64,000 nt of DNA from Cinnamomum chago (Eukaryota > Streptophyta > Magnoliopsida > Laurales > Lauraceae): contig CP142451.1 of NCBI GenBank assembly GCA_038049695.1, forward strand, positions 10,600,001 through 10,664,000, in the 5' to 3' direction. The notes beneath the pieces were generated by a model. That model did no database searches, was not told the origin of the DNA, and saw nothing but the letters and a program-made list of their open reading frames with translations. A program made the position numbers and the translations under genes. Of the stretch, positions 27,101 through 42,100 are shown piece by piece; within the stretch, counting starts at the first letter, position 1; every line of letters starts with the position of its first letter.

Positions 27101-30100
27101 ATAAAATTTACAAATGAGCCCTCCAAATTATTGTTCGACGGTAACCCATACAAGCATTGTACCGTCAAATTTGAATACCTATTTTTTTTTGGTTCACTAC
27201 CAGACTAGACACATCAGTTTTGGGGGGCCAAATATATTAAACAGAATATAGAGATGCTAATCCCTTTTTTGGGAACCGTAAAAACCGTAATATGACTTGA
27301 ACAGGCAACCTAGAAGTTGCAACACTGTGCATCTTCCACCTTTGCTGGGGGCTCTTGTCTAATCCTTCAAAAGTGTAAATGAACTCAATAGAATTAGACT
27401 TTAGTTTGATGGAAAATTGGCAATTAAACCTGCTGCACTCATATTCAGAAAGTAGGAAGGCATATGCTTCAAGTTGATGTGGTTCAACAATCCTGTCGTT
27501 GTGAGCTGTCCAAATCCGTACTACTCCATCGGAACAAGCTGTCACAATGTCCCCATTTTCCAGGAACTTAACATCCCAAACACAACCAGGGTGCTTGATG
27601 CTTTGAATGCAAACTCCATCTGCAAACAACTTGTCCAAATGAAAAAGAAAGAAGAATAAATTGGTAAAATTGCAAAAACATCTTTGGGCAAAAAGTCCAA
27701 AGAAATCACAAATGGTAACAATAAGTATTTGCTGACAACATAATGACCTAAAGAGATGCATTAGAAAAGATAAAAGAGTTCCCAAAACCCATAGTGATTT
27801 TGGAAACTCATCCGTCAATCCACAACAAAATTATATCGACCATTTGCCCTAGTCAACTTAGTGCTGGACAAAATTTCAAACCATGCTTCCAAGTCTTCCT
27901 AATCTACATCAGTTGGACTTCCTTGATTTCAAATATACACTAACCTTGCAATAAAGACATTACAACCTAAAAACTGAAATTTGTACAGCAGTTGACAACC
28001 TAATGATGATAGATATCCCTTCCTTTCCAGAAAGAATAGACAAATGGGTATGTGATCGCTTCCAACCTCACATTCATGTTCATAAGATGGGTGCTGCAAT
28101 CACAACCCTCACTGACACCACCAAATACAATCCAACTAGTCAGCCCCTAAGCAGTCATGACCAAAGGCAGTTGAATTCAAAGGCCATGGTGTTCAAAGAA
28201 ACTCTTCAATTACCCAACATCTTCTTCATAAATTTATTTCAATCCTAAAAAAGTTTATTGATAGATAATCATAAGTCGTTTCTTTTTCTGCAGAAGGATA
28301 TGATGTATCACAGTGGTGCAGCCAACAATGTAGCATCCCCATAGCTAAAAAGCACCTTGCTAAGAGAGGGAAATTTGATCCAATAATTTTGCTGTGCAAC
28401 CGCTCTTCTAATGCATGAATTTCCTCTGAACAGTCTTACTGGTGATTACTCATTCTCACAAGAATGGCATGTAGCTATAGGCACAGTGCAAGTGGCAAGG
28501 AGAACAAAACTAACAAGCAGCATTTTGTTTAATATAAATTTTATGCAATTGATAAGGTGGATGTGCAGTATAAGGAAAAGAAAAGATAAATTAAGAATGA
28601 ATAGATAAAAGGAAATCTTCAGTTGGCTCCAACTGAAAGAATGTCAGATGAGATGGTTTGGGCATATGCTTAGAATTAAGTGTTGCAAGTAAAAGGTACT
28701 TTGGGAGGAGTAGACCAATAAAGACTTGGAGGGGATAGAAGCAACATGTAGGTTGCAAGGTGACAGGAGGAGTGGGGACTTGAGAAGTAGAGAACTCACA
28801 AGCCAACCCTTGATAGATGGGGCTTCCTTGATGGATAGGATAAGGCTTCCATGATGACAAATGCTTGTTTCTTGTATTCCTCTCCTTAACTCTCACACAA
28901 CACAGTCAAAGAGACACAAAAAGCTTCTGAAGAATGCTAGCCAAGCCAAATGTTTATAACAAGGGCATGCAAAAGGTTTGGTTCATCAAACCTTAATTGT
29001 CCATCTAAATGACTGTCAAATACAAGATGGCTCAGGCCCACTTGGGCCCAATATGGTGGCATCCAATCTCGTTGGATTTGGTCAAATATTGCACAGATTT
29101 CTTCCTTCCTTAATTTGATTGTAATTAGATTTAGTCTAATACTCTTTCTTTAATTAGATTGTAAATAGATTAGCTGATTTGTAGAGCTGATTTGTAGCCT
29201 TTGATAAGAGCTGATTTGTAGCCTTTGATAAGGCATCTGTATTCTATATAATGGGAGAGAATCTCCAATGAAGACACACAAAATTATAGCTAAAAATCTC
29301 TTTTACATGCTACGATTGTTATGGTATCAGAGCAAATCTTGTAAAGGCTACCAGTGTTCATCTTTTGAAGAGCCACAAGGACTCTATCAGAGAGAAATCC
29401 TTCTCTCTGTCGTGCAGCAAACAGATCAAGGATCTGTCCTCAGAAATCTGGTTCCAGGAAAGCCAGATCTTCAACATCTTGAAATCTGATCATTGTGGCC
29501 CACCTGTGATCAGCCCTACTGCTCTTGGGAGACACAATCTTGTGTTTCAGAAGCACACAGATCAAGGATCTGTAATCTTGGCATCAACCAGATCAGGGAT
29601 CTGTGATTTTTGAAAGCAGCAGGACTTCTGTTACGATATGATCAACAGTGGCCCACCTGTGATCATCATGGGATATTCAGGAAACTCTACAGCAATGGTC
29701 AACCATCTCTTCTGATATTTTTGGTGATTTTTTCAGCATTTTTTCGGGATCAGAGGTAGGCTTTTGGACCCCACTTGTGATTTTCCAGTTTTCTCAGATT
29801 GTTTTGATCACAGTCGTACAAAATCTTGGATCATGGATGGATTTCAATGAAACTTGTATTGCTGGAAAGACATTTTGATACTGCTTACATCTAGTTGATT
29901 AGATTCTCCTTCTAATCAAACAGTGGGCCCCACGCAGGGATTCTACAGGATTTTTTTTTGTCGTCTGGACCATTTTTCTGTGATTTTTTTTCACAGACTC
30001 CTGTCTGTTGTTCTAATCTCTTGGATTTGCCTTTTGTTACTACTTCTCTTTGTTTGGTTCTAAATGGAGAAGTCTGAGGTAAACTTGATTCGATTTGATG

Positions 30101-33100
30101 GTAAAAACTATCCAGCATGGGCTTTTCAATTTCAATTATATCTTGAGGCCAAAGAATTATGGGGATTTGTTTCTGGTTCTGATCCAAAGCCTACAGAAGA
30201 TGATAAAAAGATTTCTACTTGGAATACAAAAGATGCAAAAATTAAAACATGGATTCTTGGGGCTGTGGAACCTCATCTGATTCTAAATCGCAAACCCTAT
30301 ACAACCTCCAAGGAGATGTGGGGTTACTTACAGACAGTTTATCATCAAGATAATTCTGCAAGACAATTTCAACTTGAGTGTGAAATTGCAAAACACAGTC
30401 AAGGCACCTTGACCATTCAGGACTACTATTCTGGTTTCCGCAATCTGTGGGGTGAATATGATTCGTTGGATTTGGTCAAATATTGCACAGATTTCTTCCT
30501 TCCTTAATTTGATTGTAATTAGATTTAGTCTAATACTCTTTCTTTAATTAGATTGTAAATAGATTAGCTGATTTGTAGAGCTGATTTGTAGCCTTTGATA
30601 AGAGCTGATTTGTAGCCTTTGATAAGGCATCTGTATTCTATATAATGGGAGAGAATCTCCAATGAAGACACACAAAATTATAGCTAAAAATCTCTTTTAC
30701 ATGCTACGATTGTTAATGACATCCTGAAATGTTTGACTTAACCATTCAGGGAACGTCAGAGATTGTAAGTAGCCTAATTTAAATTAAAAAATATATCATT
30801 ATGGAAGCAATGCATAAGCAACACCCTTGAGAAACTAGATTAAGAAAGAATGACCTTTCCATATCTTAGCAAAACAATCTTCACTGCCACTAGCAATAAG
30901 TCCAGAGAAGTGTGCATCCACAGAAAAGACAAGAGAAGCATGATCAACCATCTCCATCAACAGTTGACCAGTTAATGCCCATAGCCTGATGGAACTGTCA
31001 GTAGAAAAATACCAGGGTTACAGGGTATTTAGAAACCACAGAAACCCAAGAGAAAGAGGAAAAATAAAATGGTAGCACCAAGGATACAAATACAAATAAC
31101 AAAAACAACAATTATAATAACAACAGCAATAATAAAACAGCAGAGAAAGCTCCTTGAGAAAAATTACTAATAAAAGATTCTGTTGATTATTCATGAGTAT
31201 GAAAAAATAAAAACAAAAAGCAAAAAAACAAAGAAATGAGATCACCTATAAGACAGATTAAAAGTGTAGCTTTAAATCATGCATATTTTTATACAATCGA
31301 GACCACAGTTACTAAGTTTGCTCTATCCCTTATGTCAACTTGATTTGGTGAGCGAATTAAATGGTTAAAGCAACATGCGTTAGACCCTGTTTGAATACAG
31401 ATAAGTCTTCCTGGATATTGCCTTTATCCTGAATATGTATCCCAGATATTTTTCTGTTGTGTAACTGCCCCTGAATATTCTGGATGTGTAACCCACCTCT
31501 TGGCAAGGTTACCCACTAATTTTGAAAAAATTAAATAGAAAGCAATCTAGAAAGTGTAGGCTTTCAAGGTCCAAGCACAGGACAACAAAGGATAACCATA
31601 CAAGCCTGAAATAAATTTGACAAAGACAGATTCATCCCTATAGCAAGCAGGCAATTAATGTCAATGGAAATCTAAGGTAAAGTGAACTAGTAGCATAGGG
31701 TTACTAATATTCCAACAGGTGAAAATGATAAGACAGATGTATATCATATTCGTATCCGGGTGTCCCAGTGAGGCACCCTTGGCCTTTAGAACTTAGAAGG
31801 ATCTGAGTATCCAAGATTGAGTATGAGGAAGAACCTAAAACTTGTTTGTATGCCTAACAGTAATGCATTTTACTAATGAGACTAGGCCAAGTCGCACCCT
31901 TGAGCCAGAAAACCGTTGAAAATTTTGAAATAATTATATAAATTTTCAAAAAACAGAAAATGGTGTCTTATGAATCTAAAATTTTGAGACGTGTGCATTA
32001 ACCATTACCTATTTGGGTAATTCACTTGTAAAGTGAATTGAAGTTAAGGGTTACTTTAAGAGACAAGAAAAGAAGTGGGGTCATATAAACAAGTACAAAT
32101 CTTCAAAATTCACCTTGAATTTACAAGTGAATTACCCAAGAAAGAATTTAAGTAGTAGAAAGTGGCCGCATTTAATTTTTTACAGAATGAACAAATAGTA
32201 GTACCACCTCCAACTTTGAATGCTAAAATTTTCCACAAAAATAGGGTTGTAATCTTCCAAAATCAGTGCAAAAGGACCTCAATACCTCCCATGCCTTCGA
32301 CAACATTAAATTGGGGAAAAATTAACAATACTTTTTCAAAGGAATCAGTGGAGGTTGACTCGGGAGGCCAACTAGACTCGTATGTGCCGAGTCCAAGTTG
32401 ACTCAACTGAGTCAAATTGGTCGATTTTTAAAACCATGAATACTGTGTGTATATAGGGTATTTATTCACTAAATGATAATTTATCATCATCATCAAAGCC
32501 TTGTCCCAACTATGTTGAGGTGGGCTGCATTAATTCTAATTTTCCATTCCGATCTAGATCACGGAATGATAGTTATATTGTTATATAGGGTAGCCTGATA
32601 AGAGATTTGTGGGATCCATCTAGCAGAGCGGTATATCCATGGATAAGATGTGGTCCAAAAATAAACTCGATAGGAGATCATCAAATGATGGAGATATCAA
32701 GGCCCAAAGATAAAGGGTGGAAAGGGTGAAAGTTTCTCGAGCCAAAGCCAACAATATATACAATCTAGATGGAGCTTCAAATCAAGTCAGGTGCCAATTC
32801 CATTTAGAGTGTGCTATGGGATCACAAGCATTATTAAAAAACGTGGCCACATCCACCTTCACAGTCAATCCCAAAATTGAGGTCATGGCGACACGTCGCA
32901 GTTTGTGGCTGTTGCAGCCCTCATGGTACGATTTTTTCCCCCAAAAAATCTAAAATATGAAGAATTCTAGAAAATATTATATATTTTTCATTACTAAACA
33001 CTATAAACCAATATATCGGTTCTCTGAAGCCAGAACATATAGTATTGTTGTTTAATCCTTCACCGTTAAATATGTTAAATTTTAATGTTTAATCTATCCT

Positions 33101-36100
33101 AATAATATTCATCAATATAGCCCATATTTAAATCCAAACTACTCAAAATAATTATCAACCCTATATTAGTTTTGTTCAAAAAATCCACTCCAATTGAAGT
33201 TGAACCCACCGTAAGATTTGCAGGCCCCACTACGAAGCCCATGGCCACCATGACTGTCTCTTGAGACAACCAGTGAAGGGTTTTGTGCCCTTTGGACCTT
33301 CGGCCGTAGACTATGATCACAAGTGGTCCTTCATGGGCTTTTGCCCATTTTAGTCCTGCCCATAGGATCAAACATAAGTGTGTATTAGGGACGTCAACAA
33401 GTTGAGCCAGCTCATCTTCGCTAGGTTGGGCTTGGGCTCGACTCTTGATCATAGAGCGAGCTCGAGTTTGGCTTGATTAGCTCAAAAATCAAGCTCAATC
33501 TAGGCCCTAGTCCGCTTGACTTGATAAGCTCGAGCACATTAACATCAGATACAAGCCCAAGTAGAAGAACAAGCCCAAGCTCAGCTCATCAATACACATA
33601 AATATATCTATGAGGAAAGCTAATCCCAAGCACAAGCTTCAACTCGGCTCTTTTTTTTTATAACAATAAAAAAAAAATGGGGAGACATTAGGCACGAGCT
33701 TGGCTTGGCCAGCTCATTTACACCCCTAGTGTGTATGTATGTATTTACATGTATAACATCCATGTGTATCAGTGTATGTATAAATAAATATCATAAGTGT
33801 ATACTTTATAGTTGGAGATGAATTTAAGCTTGTTAGATGCATTATCAAGTCAAGGTCAAGCTTAGGTAGGCCCAGCCTGATTTCTAACAGTTTGTATAGA
33901 TCAGCTAGGTACGACTCCACTAATCTTCAAGTCCAGCTTAACTAGGCTATGCTCAGGAAGTCTTGGCTTGCTTAAACCCTTCATATATACAGCGTTCAAC
34001 CCAAATGTGAACCAAAAGTGTTAATATGATTTTTGTAGATCAATTTTGTGTATGTGAGTGGGTGGCGTGGTGATGGTGGAAAGATGAAGCTTCTCAAGTC
34101 TATTAATTTATTTATTTTTCCATCGGCGACTAGTAAATTTTTTTTAGCAAATCTTATTAGAAGAAAGAAAGGAACAAGCTATAGGAACATTATACCATGC
34201 ACGCCAACATCAAAAACAAAAACCAAAACAAACTACATAGTAAGAGCATCACTAGAATCCTCACAAAGCGCCTTTCTCAACCAACATATCAGCCGCATCA
34301 CTTGACACCAAAAGAACATGTTGGAGTTCCATCTTCAATACGGAAGACAGAGATTTCATTTCATTGAGATAGTAATATAATTTCCCAGACCGCAAACCAT
34401 ACCCAAAGCTATGATCCATGGATACTTCAAAACGAGCAACGTATTGTGTTGTATCATATCTTATATTTCACTTTTTGTGTGTAAAATCGATGTCCATGGC
34501 GTGTGTCCCAGCTGTACCCATGCCATATCAGGGCATCATCTACCCGAAGCCAATGAAATTGCATCAGCCGAATCACTTTCTATTATCAAAAGCTCTTGAA
34601 AAGAACACGCGTACATCCTCAAAGCTTTTAAGATGGCCAAGATCTCAGCCTCATTAGAATCTTTAACTCCAACTGATTTAAAGAGCATGAGCAATGTTTT
34701 ACCTTCATAGTGGCTTTTCTATTGAGCTTGAAAGGGGAAACACTTTAGATCTAGCAGGGCTACCTTATGACCCCTTTCCAAGTTTTCGAGGAAGACAGCA
34801 AAGGTGTAGGTTATGTAATTTTTATCACTAAGATATGAATTAGTTGAGGAATGAATTGGCAGAATCCATCACTGGTCAAATCCCAGAAAAGTGAAAGATT
34901 ATCTTATTGTATTTGATACATCATTTATTTATCTATGAGTAATAGATAGAATGGGCCAAGATCGTCAAAGAAAACTTTCTACTAAGCATATTGCTAAGTA
35001 TCATTCCCAAATGGATAGTATCATGGCAACAAATGAAAGTCTTATTTATGGCTTTATGGGGCTTTCCCCTTGCATGCATTGATGAGTTCTATATGTGGAG
35101 TAGCATGTAAATCACATACAGATTAGAGCATTAAATTAATATACTACGCCAAATAAACAGCTTTCTTCACTCAGACTTTCTTAAAGAACATGCAAAAAAT
35201 AAAAGAAAAATCAATACGAAAAAGAAACTCACCCATCATGTGATGCTGAAAGAATCCCTAGTGCGGGCAACATTGCTAAACCTCGGACAGTATCTATACA
35301 GACCTCATATGGCATTAGAAGAGAGTGATTTCAAATTATCAAAGTTGTAGCAAGATGATATGTGCATATTAGTGCATTAGAAATCTTACGAAAGAAGATA
35401 ATTGAAGCACATAATTAAACAATCTAATCTGTCTTACAAACTTAATAACCATCCAAACCTTTCCCAAAATTAGTTCAGAAAATTATTGCACTGAGCTAGG
35501 TGTGCACATTAATCATTAATCTGAATACAAGACACTCATTATCCTTCAGAACACAAATTACATTGAAAGACACTAACTTTGCAATTTACATAAGAGGACA
35601 TATAAACGCAACCAAAATAAATCTTTGTATTTGCATTCTGCAAAAGAAAACATTGAGTGGATATTAAAAATTAATTAACAAAAGTGTTGCCCACATGGAG
35701 CAGAAACATTTTAAATGCAAGCATGTTTGTCTTCATTGCTTTTCTAATCAATAGATTAGAGTTGTGCTTTCTTTTTCGTTTTCTTTTTCCTTTTCTTTTC
35801 TTTTTTTTTTTTATCAGCAAACATAGTGTATAGTTTAACCATTGCAACAACATGACCAGTGATCATTTGGCTAGAGAGGCTACCAATTGTTTGGCACTGT
35901 TCAGCTTTTTCATACAATCTACTATTTTGTTTCTTCTTTTATTTGCTTTTTTTATTAATGAATTTTAACTTTCTAATTTCAGAAGAATGGCTGGCAACCA
36001 TGAGTTGTATGTATATGATGAATCTTCATTGGGACTTCACTTCAGAGATAAGAGAGATGTGGTGGCTGGCATTTTCTCCGGGAGTTCACTTCAACCATTC

Positions 36101-39100
36101 TCTTAGGAGGCTAATGAAATCACAGATTAGCAAAACAGGGAATTAGTAAAGTCTGTATGTGGGTGCCATGCGATAATCAGGTGGCATTCTTTGCTTTTAC
36201 TTTGTTAGTCTCTTCTATGTTCTCATTGGTGTACGCCTCCTATGTCATCTCTTTTTAATAAATTCATCTATACTGCTCAAACGAAAAATGAAAAGGAAAG
36301 GAAAGGTATTTGTGATGCATTGGTTGGATAAAACAAAAGATGATTTACTTGATAGCATCCCCTCCAACAGGATCTTTCGATGTGGATGGGACTTCTAAAA
36401 GTAAACCTGGGGCAGCAGGTAAGGATAAGCCTCAAACAAGATAAAGGATCTATTACAGTGGTATTTTCCAGACATCTAGGTTGTCAGAAATCTAGGCCAT
36501 CATGGTTGCTCCCCCCATCGGTCTTCTCAAGCTTAACTTATGATGGCAGTGAGGAAGGAAATCCAGGCTAGCATAGGTAGAAGGGATAATCTGGGATAGT
36601 GCGGTGAGGACAATCCCCTCCTTTTTCGGCCCCCATGGGAAAACAATCCTTTAATGCAGCTGAGTTGATGGCTTTGAGGATTAGCAATTGGAAGGCCTCC
36701 TGTTTGAATCTTGTCCATGTGATCATTGAAGCAAACTGTGTGTCATGAGACAGAGTCTGGCCCCATGGGCGATAGCAAACACAGCAAAGAGGTGGCTACC
36801 TCACTCGTAGAATTCAGGCCCCATTCTCTCACGTAAAGAAGTGTACAAATGGCTCAAGAGGGAGCAGCATGTCAGGCCTTGGTTTTTGGCAATGATTTGA
36901 TTATTTCCATCTGACAAGCTCATATTTTCCCTTCTTTTCATTGTTCATTTTGGTTTCAGTCGCTCATCAGTTATTGTGCAGGCTCTTAGCTCTTCAGTAT
37001 ATATCTCTTATATTGTACATCTCCTTTATTAATAAAAGTTACCAATCAAATAATAATAATCATTATCGATTTCTAATTTGAATGAGACTAGAGAATAATG
37101 TAAAGCAATGGAGGTTGGGCTTTCAACATGCTTTGTGGAAGGGTAATGAGGTTGTGGACTCATTACAACCAAATGGGGAGTTGATAGACAAGAAATGTAT
37201 ATGGAAACATCGCAGTAACTTTTGCCTTCGATTGTTTTTTCCTGCAACATTGTCATTGCCTCAAATGAGCACCTTCCAAATATTGGTATATGTTTACCAT
37301 ATAAAGGGAGTACCCATCTTATATATCTCTCTATATTCAGTTTTGATGTTATTTTCTACTACCAGGGAAAAAAGCTGTCTGCGGATGTTATACAAGAGAA
37401 TATCTAAGAAACATTTGACCACCACGTAACAGAGGGGAAAAAAAGACGGTATGACAAAAATAGAAAGACCAACCTGTATGCCCAACAAAACTGTGTACGC
37501 AAGTTTTCCCCCTCCAAAGCTTCAGAGTTCCATCACTTGAACCTTTAATACCAGATAATATAACATAATGTATTCAGAAAATGGTTCCATTCGTCGTCAA
37601 CAACAACAATAATAATACGAAGAAGAATAAGAACATGGTATCAGAATGCTCCTCGGTAATAATATAGCTTCTTGGCATTAGAAAGTGCCAGGGAAGTCAA
37701 TATTTAGTTTCTTGGCAGTCAACCAAATTTATCTATTCATAACAAAGTACTAACAATCAAGAGAAACATCAATAATGATATTTTTTTTTGTAAACATCAA
37801 AAATGAATTAATAATCATCCAAGAAGCCAACAGGAGAATCAACGTTCAATAAATGAATATTCTACAATAGGTTCACTCTTGCATCCAACTGTAGGATGAG
37901 CAAAAGGCTCTTGATAAAAAATAATAATAATAAAGAAAAATAAAAAAAAATAAAAAATGGAAGAAGAAGAAAAGATAGACGATTTTAAAAAATGTTTGAA
38001 AAGGTTAACAATTATAGGGTTTTTTTTTTTTTTTTTTTTACTGTGTTAACAATTATAGGTTCGATGATGGAAAACTAATGAAAAACTATCCACCTGACCA
38101 AGCAAGAAAAACTCATACGAGACTAATGTAGGCATAACACTGATACAGTATTGTTAGTCAGGCACACATGGAATATGCTGCTGGGCCAATTGGCTTCATG
38201 AAAGGGGTTGAGGAATGGCTATCTACGAAGCTCCATATGACATCTTCAGCCATCCTATCCAAATGAATGATTTCCAGCTGTCAGCTGATATTTAATTTGA
38301 CTATTGATTTCACACCCTGGATCTGACGGGTAAAATGCAAGGCAAGGGTTGTGAGCTATCCAGTGATATTTAGTCTGACTGTTGATTTTAAAGCTTGGAT
38401 TCGATGACTAAAAATGCCTGTAAGTATAGGAGTAGTGGCAGCTAGCTAATCTACAACACTCTGAGTTTGCGAGGTCAGTGAGCCCATCAGCATGCCACAT
38501 GTCACTGAACCAATGTCAATCAGAGTCAACATTCTGAATACAGTTGTCAAGCTAATGTGGCTCAACCAACAAAGTCCTAATGGAATTAAGGAAAATGAAG
38601 TCATGATTGATAACACAATGGACTACAGTGGAGCTTGCATGAAGCCGTTGATGAAGAAAATGAGTATCTACAGGATCCCAAGTGCAGCCCATTTGCAAAC
38701 GCCTCGCATGGAGGAAATTCCAAGCATAGCTGCAAGAGAGGCAGTTGATAAGGCAGCAAATTGCAATTCATACAGCCACTCATGTGCTGAACTCAAGGTG
38801 ATGAATGAGTTGGTTATTTATCATAATTCAGGAGGTTTAGGATTGCCTACATGTTCAAAATGTTCATCCTCACCCAAAAAAAATTCCCGATGCCAAGTGA
38901 TAAATGTGCCAATTCAAGATGGTCAAAGTCAGATGGAAAGAAGTCAAGAACAATGAGAAGATCATGATAAATGGAAAATTATTTGGAAAAAGTAAGGACA
39001 TTAAAGTCTAATGATTTTGTATTTCTTCCATCACCCATCCCTCAACCATATCTCACCTTATGCGTAGGAATCACAATTCTTGACTTAAAACCCACCAAAC

Positions 39101-42100
39101 AATTACATTATTCATTACATATCCCATCAATCCATAGCACATATCAAATACTAGGTAGAGAGAGTTTCTCATTGTTAAACATGCATATAATGAGAGGGAG
39201 GGAGTGGGCGGGGCACGGGACTCTTCATTCTTGTTCACAGTTTCTAGGTAGGTTTGGTAGTCTCATCTTTGTTGAAGTGTCCTTTTTAGGAGTTCTGGGA
39301 TAGAACTCTACTAGCCAAATCTGGATTGATGGGATAAGGCTATAATAATTATGAATGTAAAAATGCAGTTATTGGGTTTCTACCCATGTGGCTCCTTTTT
39401 TCTTTTTGTAACACTTAAAACACATATATCACTATCATCATCAAAGGCTTGTCCCAACTATGGTGGGATGAGCTAAATGAATTTTGTTTCTTCCAGTCTA
39501 GCCTAAGCCACATCATCAAATAGGTTAACATCTTCATATCTATCCTTACTACTCTCATCCCTGTCCTCTTTGGCTGACCCCATTTCCTTGGTGGGCCAAC
39601 AACCTGCTCAGAAAAACTTTTGCCTAGATAGTGTCGTTGATAGCCTACATTGAACATGTCCAAACCATCTCAACAAGTCTCTCTTAATTTATCACCTATT
39701 GATGCTATCCCTAAATACTCCTGATTGCACTCATTTATGATTCTATTGTTCCTAGTTTTACCACACATCTATCCCAATATTCTCATCTTTGTTACACTCA
39801 TTTTGTGCATGTGTTGCTTCTTGATTGGGAGAACATTATGTTACATAGACCATAAATGATCTAATTGTTGTCTTGTAAAGTTTTCCCTTCATTATTGTTG
39901 GAATGAGCCAATCACAAAGCACTTAAGCAAGTCTCAATTTAACCATGCCGGTTTTATCCTATGTTCTCTCTAGCCTTAGTTCCTTAATAATTATCAAGCC
40001 AAGGTATCAGAATGAATTCCTTTGTGGTATCTTTTAGGTTTCAATTCTCACAGTGGTTTTAGCTTTTTGTACATCCTAACTGAAGTTGCAATCCATATCT
40101 TCCATCTTTGCTACAACTTTTTTTTTTCTTTTTCTTTTTATGAGGTGGGAATCCCCGAGGTCTTTGACCCAACAAGACTAATCTCCCAGGCAACGCCCAC
40201 TAAATCTACATAAACTTTGTAAAACTTATTTCAAAAACCTTTGAATTCTAAAGCCTCCTACCATCTCTCAAGTTCTGCATGCATGTCATCCCTCGATTTA
40301 TCCACCAACAAACAACAATGTACCCTCTTGAATATGAGTAGTTACCTATGATGCACAGATACTTCATAAAGCGCAATGTATAATGTCATATCATATCTGA
40401 TACTTCACTTTTTATGTGTAAAACTCATGTCCCTGCCATGTCAATATCATGTCCCTGCCGTATCTAGGCATCATAGGTAGTTCACTTGTCCATAATCAAC
40501 ACAAATAGGCTCAAAGATGACCCATAATGCAAACCTATGTTCATTGGAAACTCACGTCCCACGATAAGTTTAAAGCAATAAAACACATATATATTGGCTG
40601 GAAATTTGTGCTAGAATGCAGTATAAAACAAATGCAAAAGTGACAACTCTACACTTCCACTTGTGCCATTTATCTTTTTCTTCCAATCTTACTTACTTAT
40701 AAAGTTTAAATTGGATTTGTAATTGGTTTGTTAAAACTTTGTCCACACACGCACGCGCACGCACGAGGATGCTGAGTGATCTTACAGGACGGATCGAAGT
40801 CATGGATTCTAGACTGACCTAATAAATACATCCTATCGTAAGGGGTAAAAAAGAATCATATTTAAAACCATAATTCTTGAATCAAAGAGAAAAGCACCAA
40901 AAAGAAGCTAAAAAGCAAAGGAAAAGGTACGTGTTGACAAAAAAATAATAAAATTCATTCCTCAATGACTACATTGGAAATTGTCTAGCATGGAAGTCTA
41001 GCATGAAATCAATAAATGCAGTAAGATGCGGAAAAAAAAAAAGAATATAATTGATACCTGTTATAAGCTCTCCTGTGGGTAGCTTTAAAATTGCTTGTAT
41101 AGCTGCCTTATGAGCCTCCCAAGATTCAATGGATTGACCTTCCCTCCACCGCCTTACAGTACTGCAATGCATAAACACATTGTAATATACCTATTAATTA
41201 TTAAATCAAACAATAGTCTCCTTATCGTACAGTACTCTCAAGTCTTAACAGAGGGAAGCGATGCAATGTCATAATCAATCAAGTAGTCTTGAACTAGCTT
41301 AAGAATGAATATAAATTTCTCCTCTATCGAAATATTCATGAAAATACAGTTTATTTTAACTAGTAGGTTCTTTCTTTCTTTCTCTTAGCTTCCTATGAGA
41401 AAGGGAAGTTTTTTCATCTAATTGTGGCATGATTAATTGTGGTTTTTTATTTTTATTAGCTCTTTCTTTCAATGATGGTTGGTTGCCTAATTTGATCATC
41501 ATAAAGTTGGCAGTGGCAAGGTTCTAAAATTGGCCGACGGTTGAGTCAACTCAACTCGACACCTTCCAAGTCATCCCCTCAGCCCCAGGTCGCTCCAGCC
41601 GAGCTCTATGAGGAAAATGCCAAGTTTAAAATAATAATGATGACGACGACGATGATGATGATGATAATAAAAGATGTCTGAGGCATTTGGAGTCCATTTG
41701 CACTCATTTTAGAAGACCAGGACCACATTTTGTGGTAGATTGAATTTGAAGTTAATGTCCATCCAACTGAATGAATATCAAATGTGGCCACCTATTATCA
41801 CTTAAATTCATTCTAAATAATCAAAACACATGTAACTTAAATTTATAGGAATCTATTTTCTAAAGTTGTTGTTGTTGTTGTTGTTGTTTCATAATTTTTT
41901 AGCTTTTTGGGGGCCCTAGGAGCCGAGTCATATGAGGCTCAGTCGAGTTGACTCAAATGAGTCTGAGTTCTAAAACCTCGGACATTCGCAAGCTTCATAT
42001 CACTGTCCACAAAACCAGTGATTCTGTGTGCTATAGCAATATCAGATATCACATTACCACAGTATGGTTAACGATGACCACAATTGACCAAACCAGAGAG

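Noticed and set aside
27237..27818. 193-codon frame on the minus strand
   Set aside because: It is PLAA exon 7 (27430-27619) with intron sequence on both sides, not a separate gene.
40771..40789. Alternating purine-pyrimidine run (CACGCACGCGCACGCAC) as a possible Z-DNA site
   Set aside because: Too short, and with no functional context, to claim more than a microsatellite.
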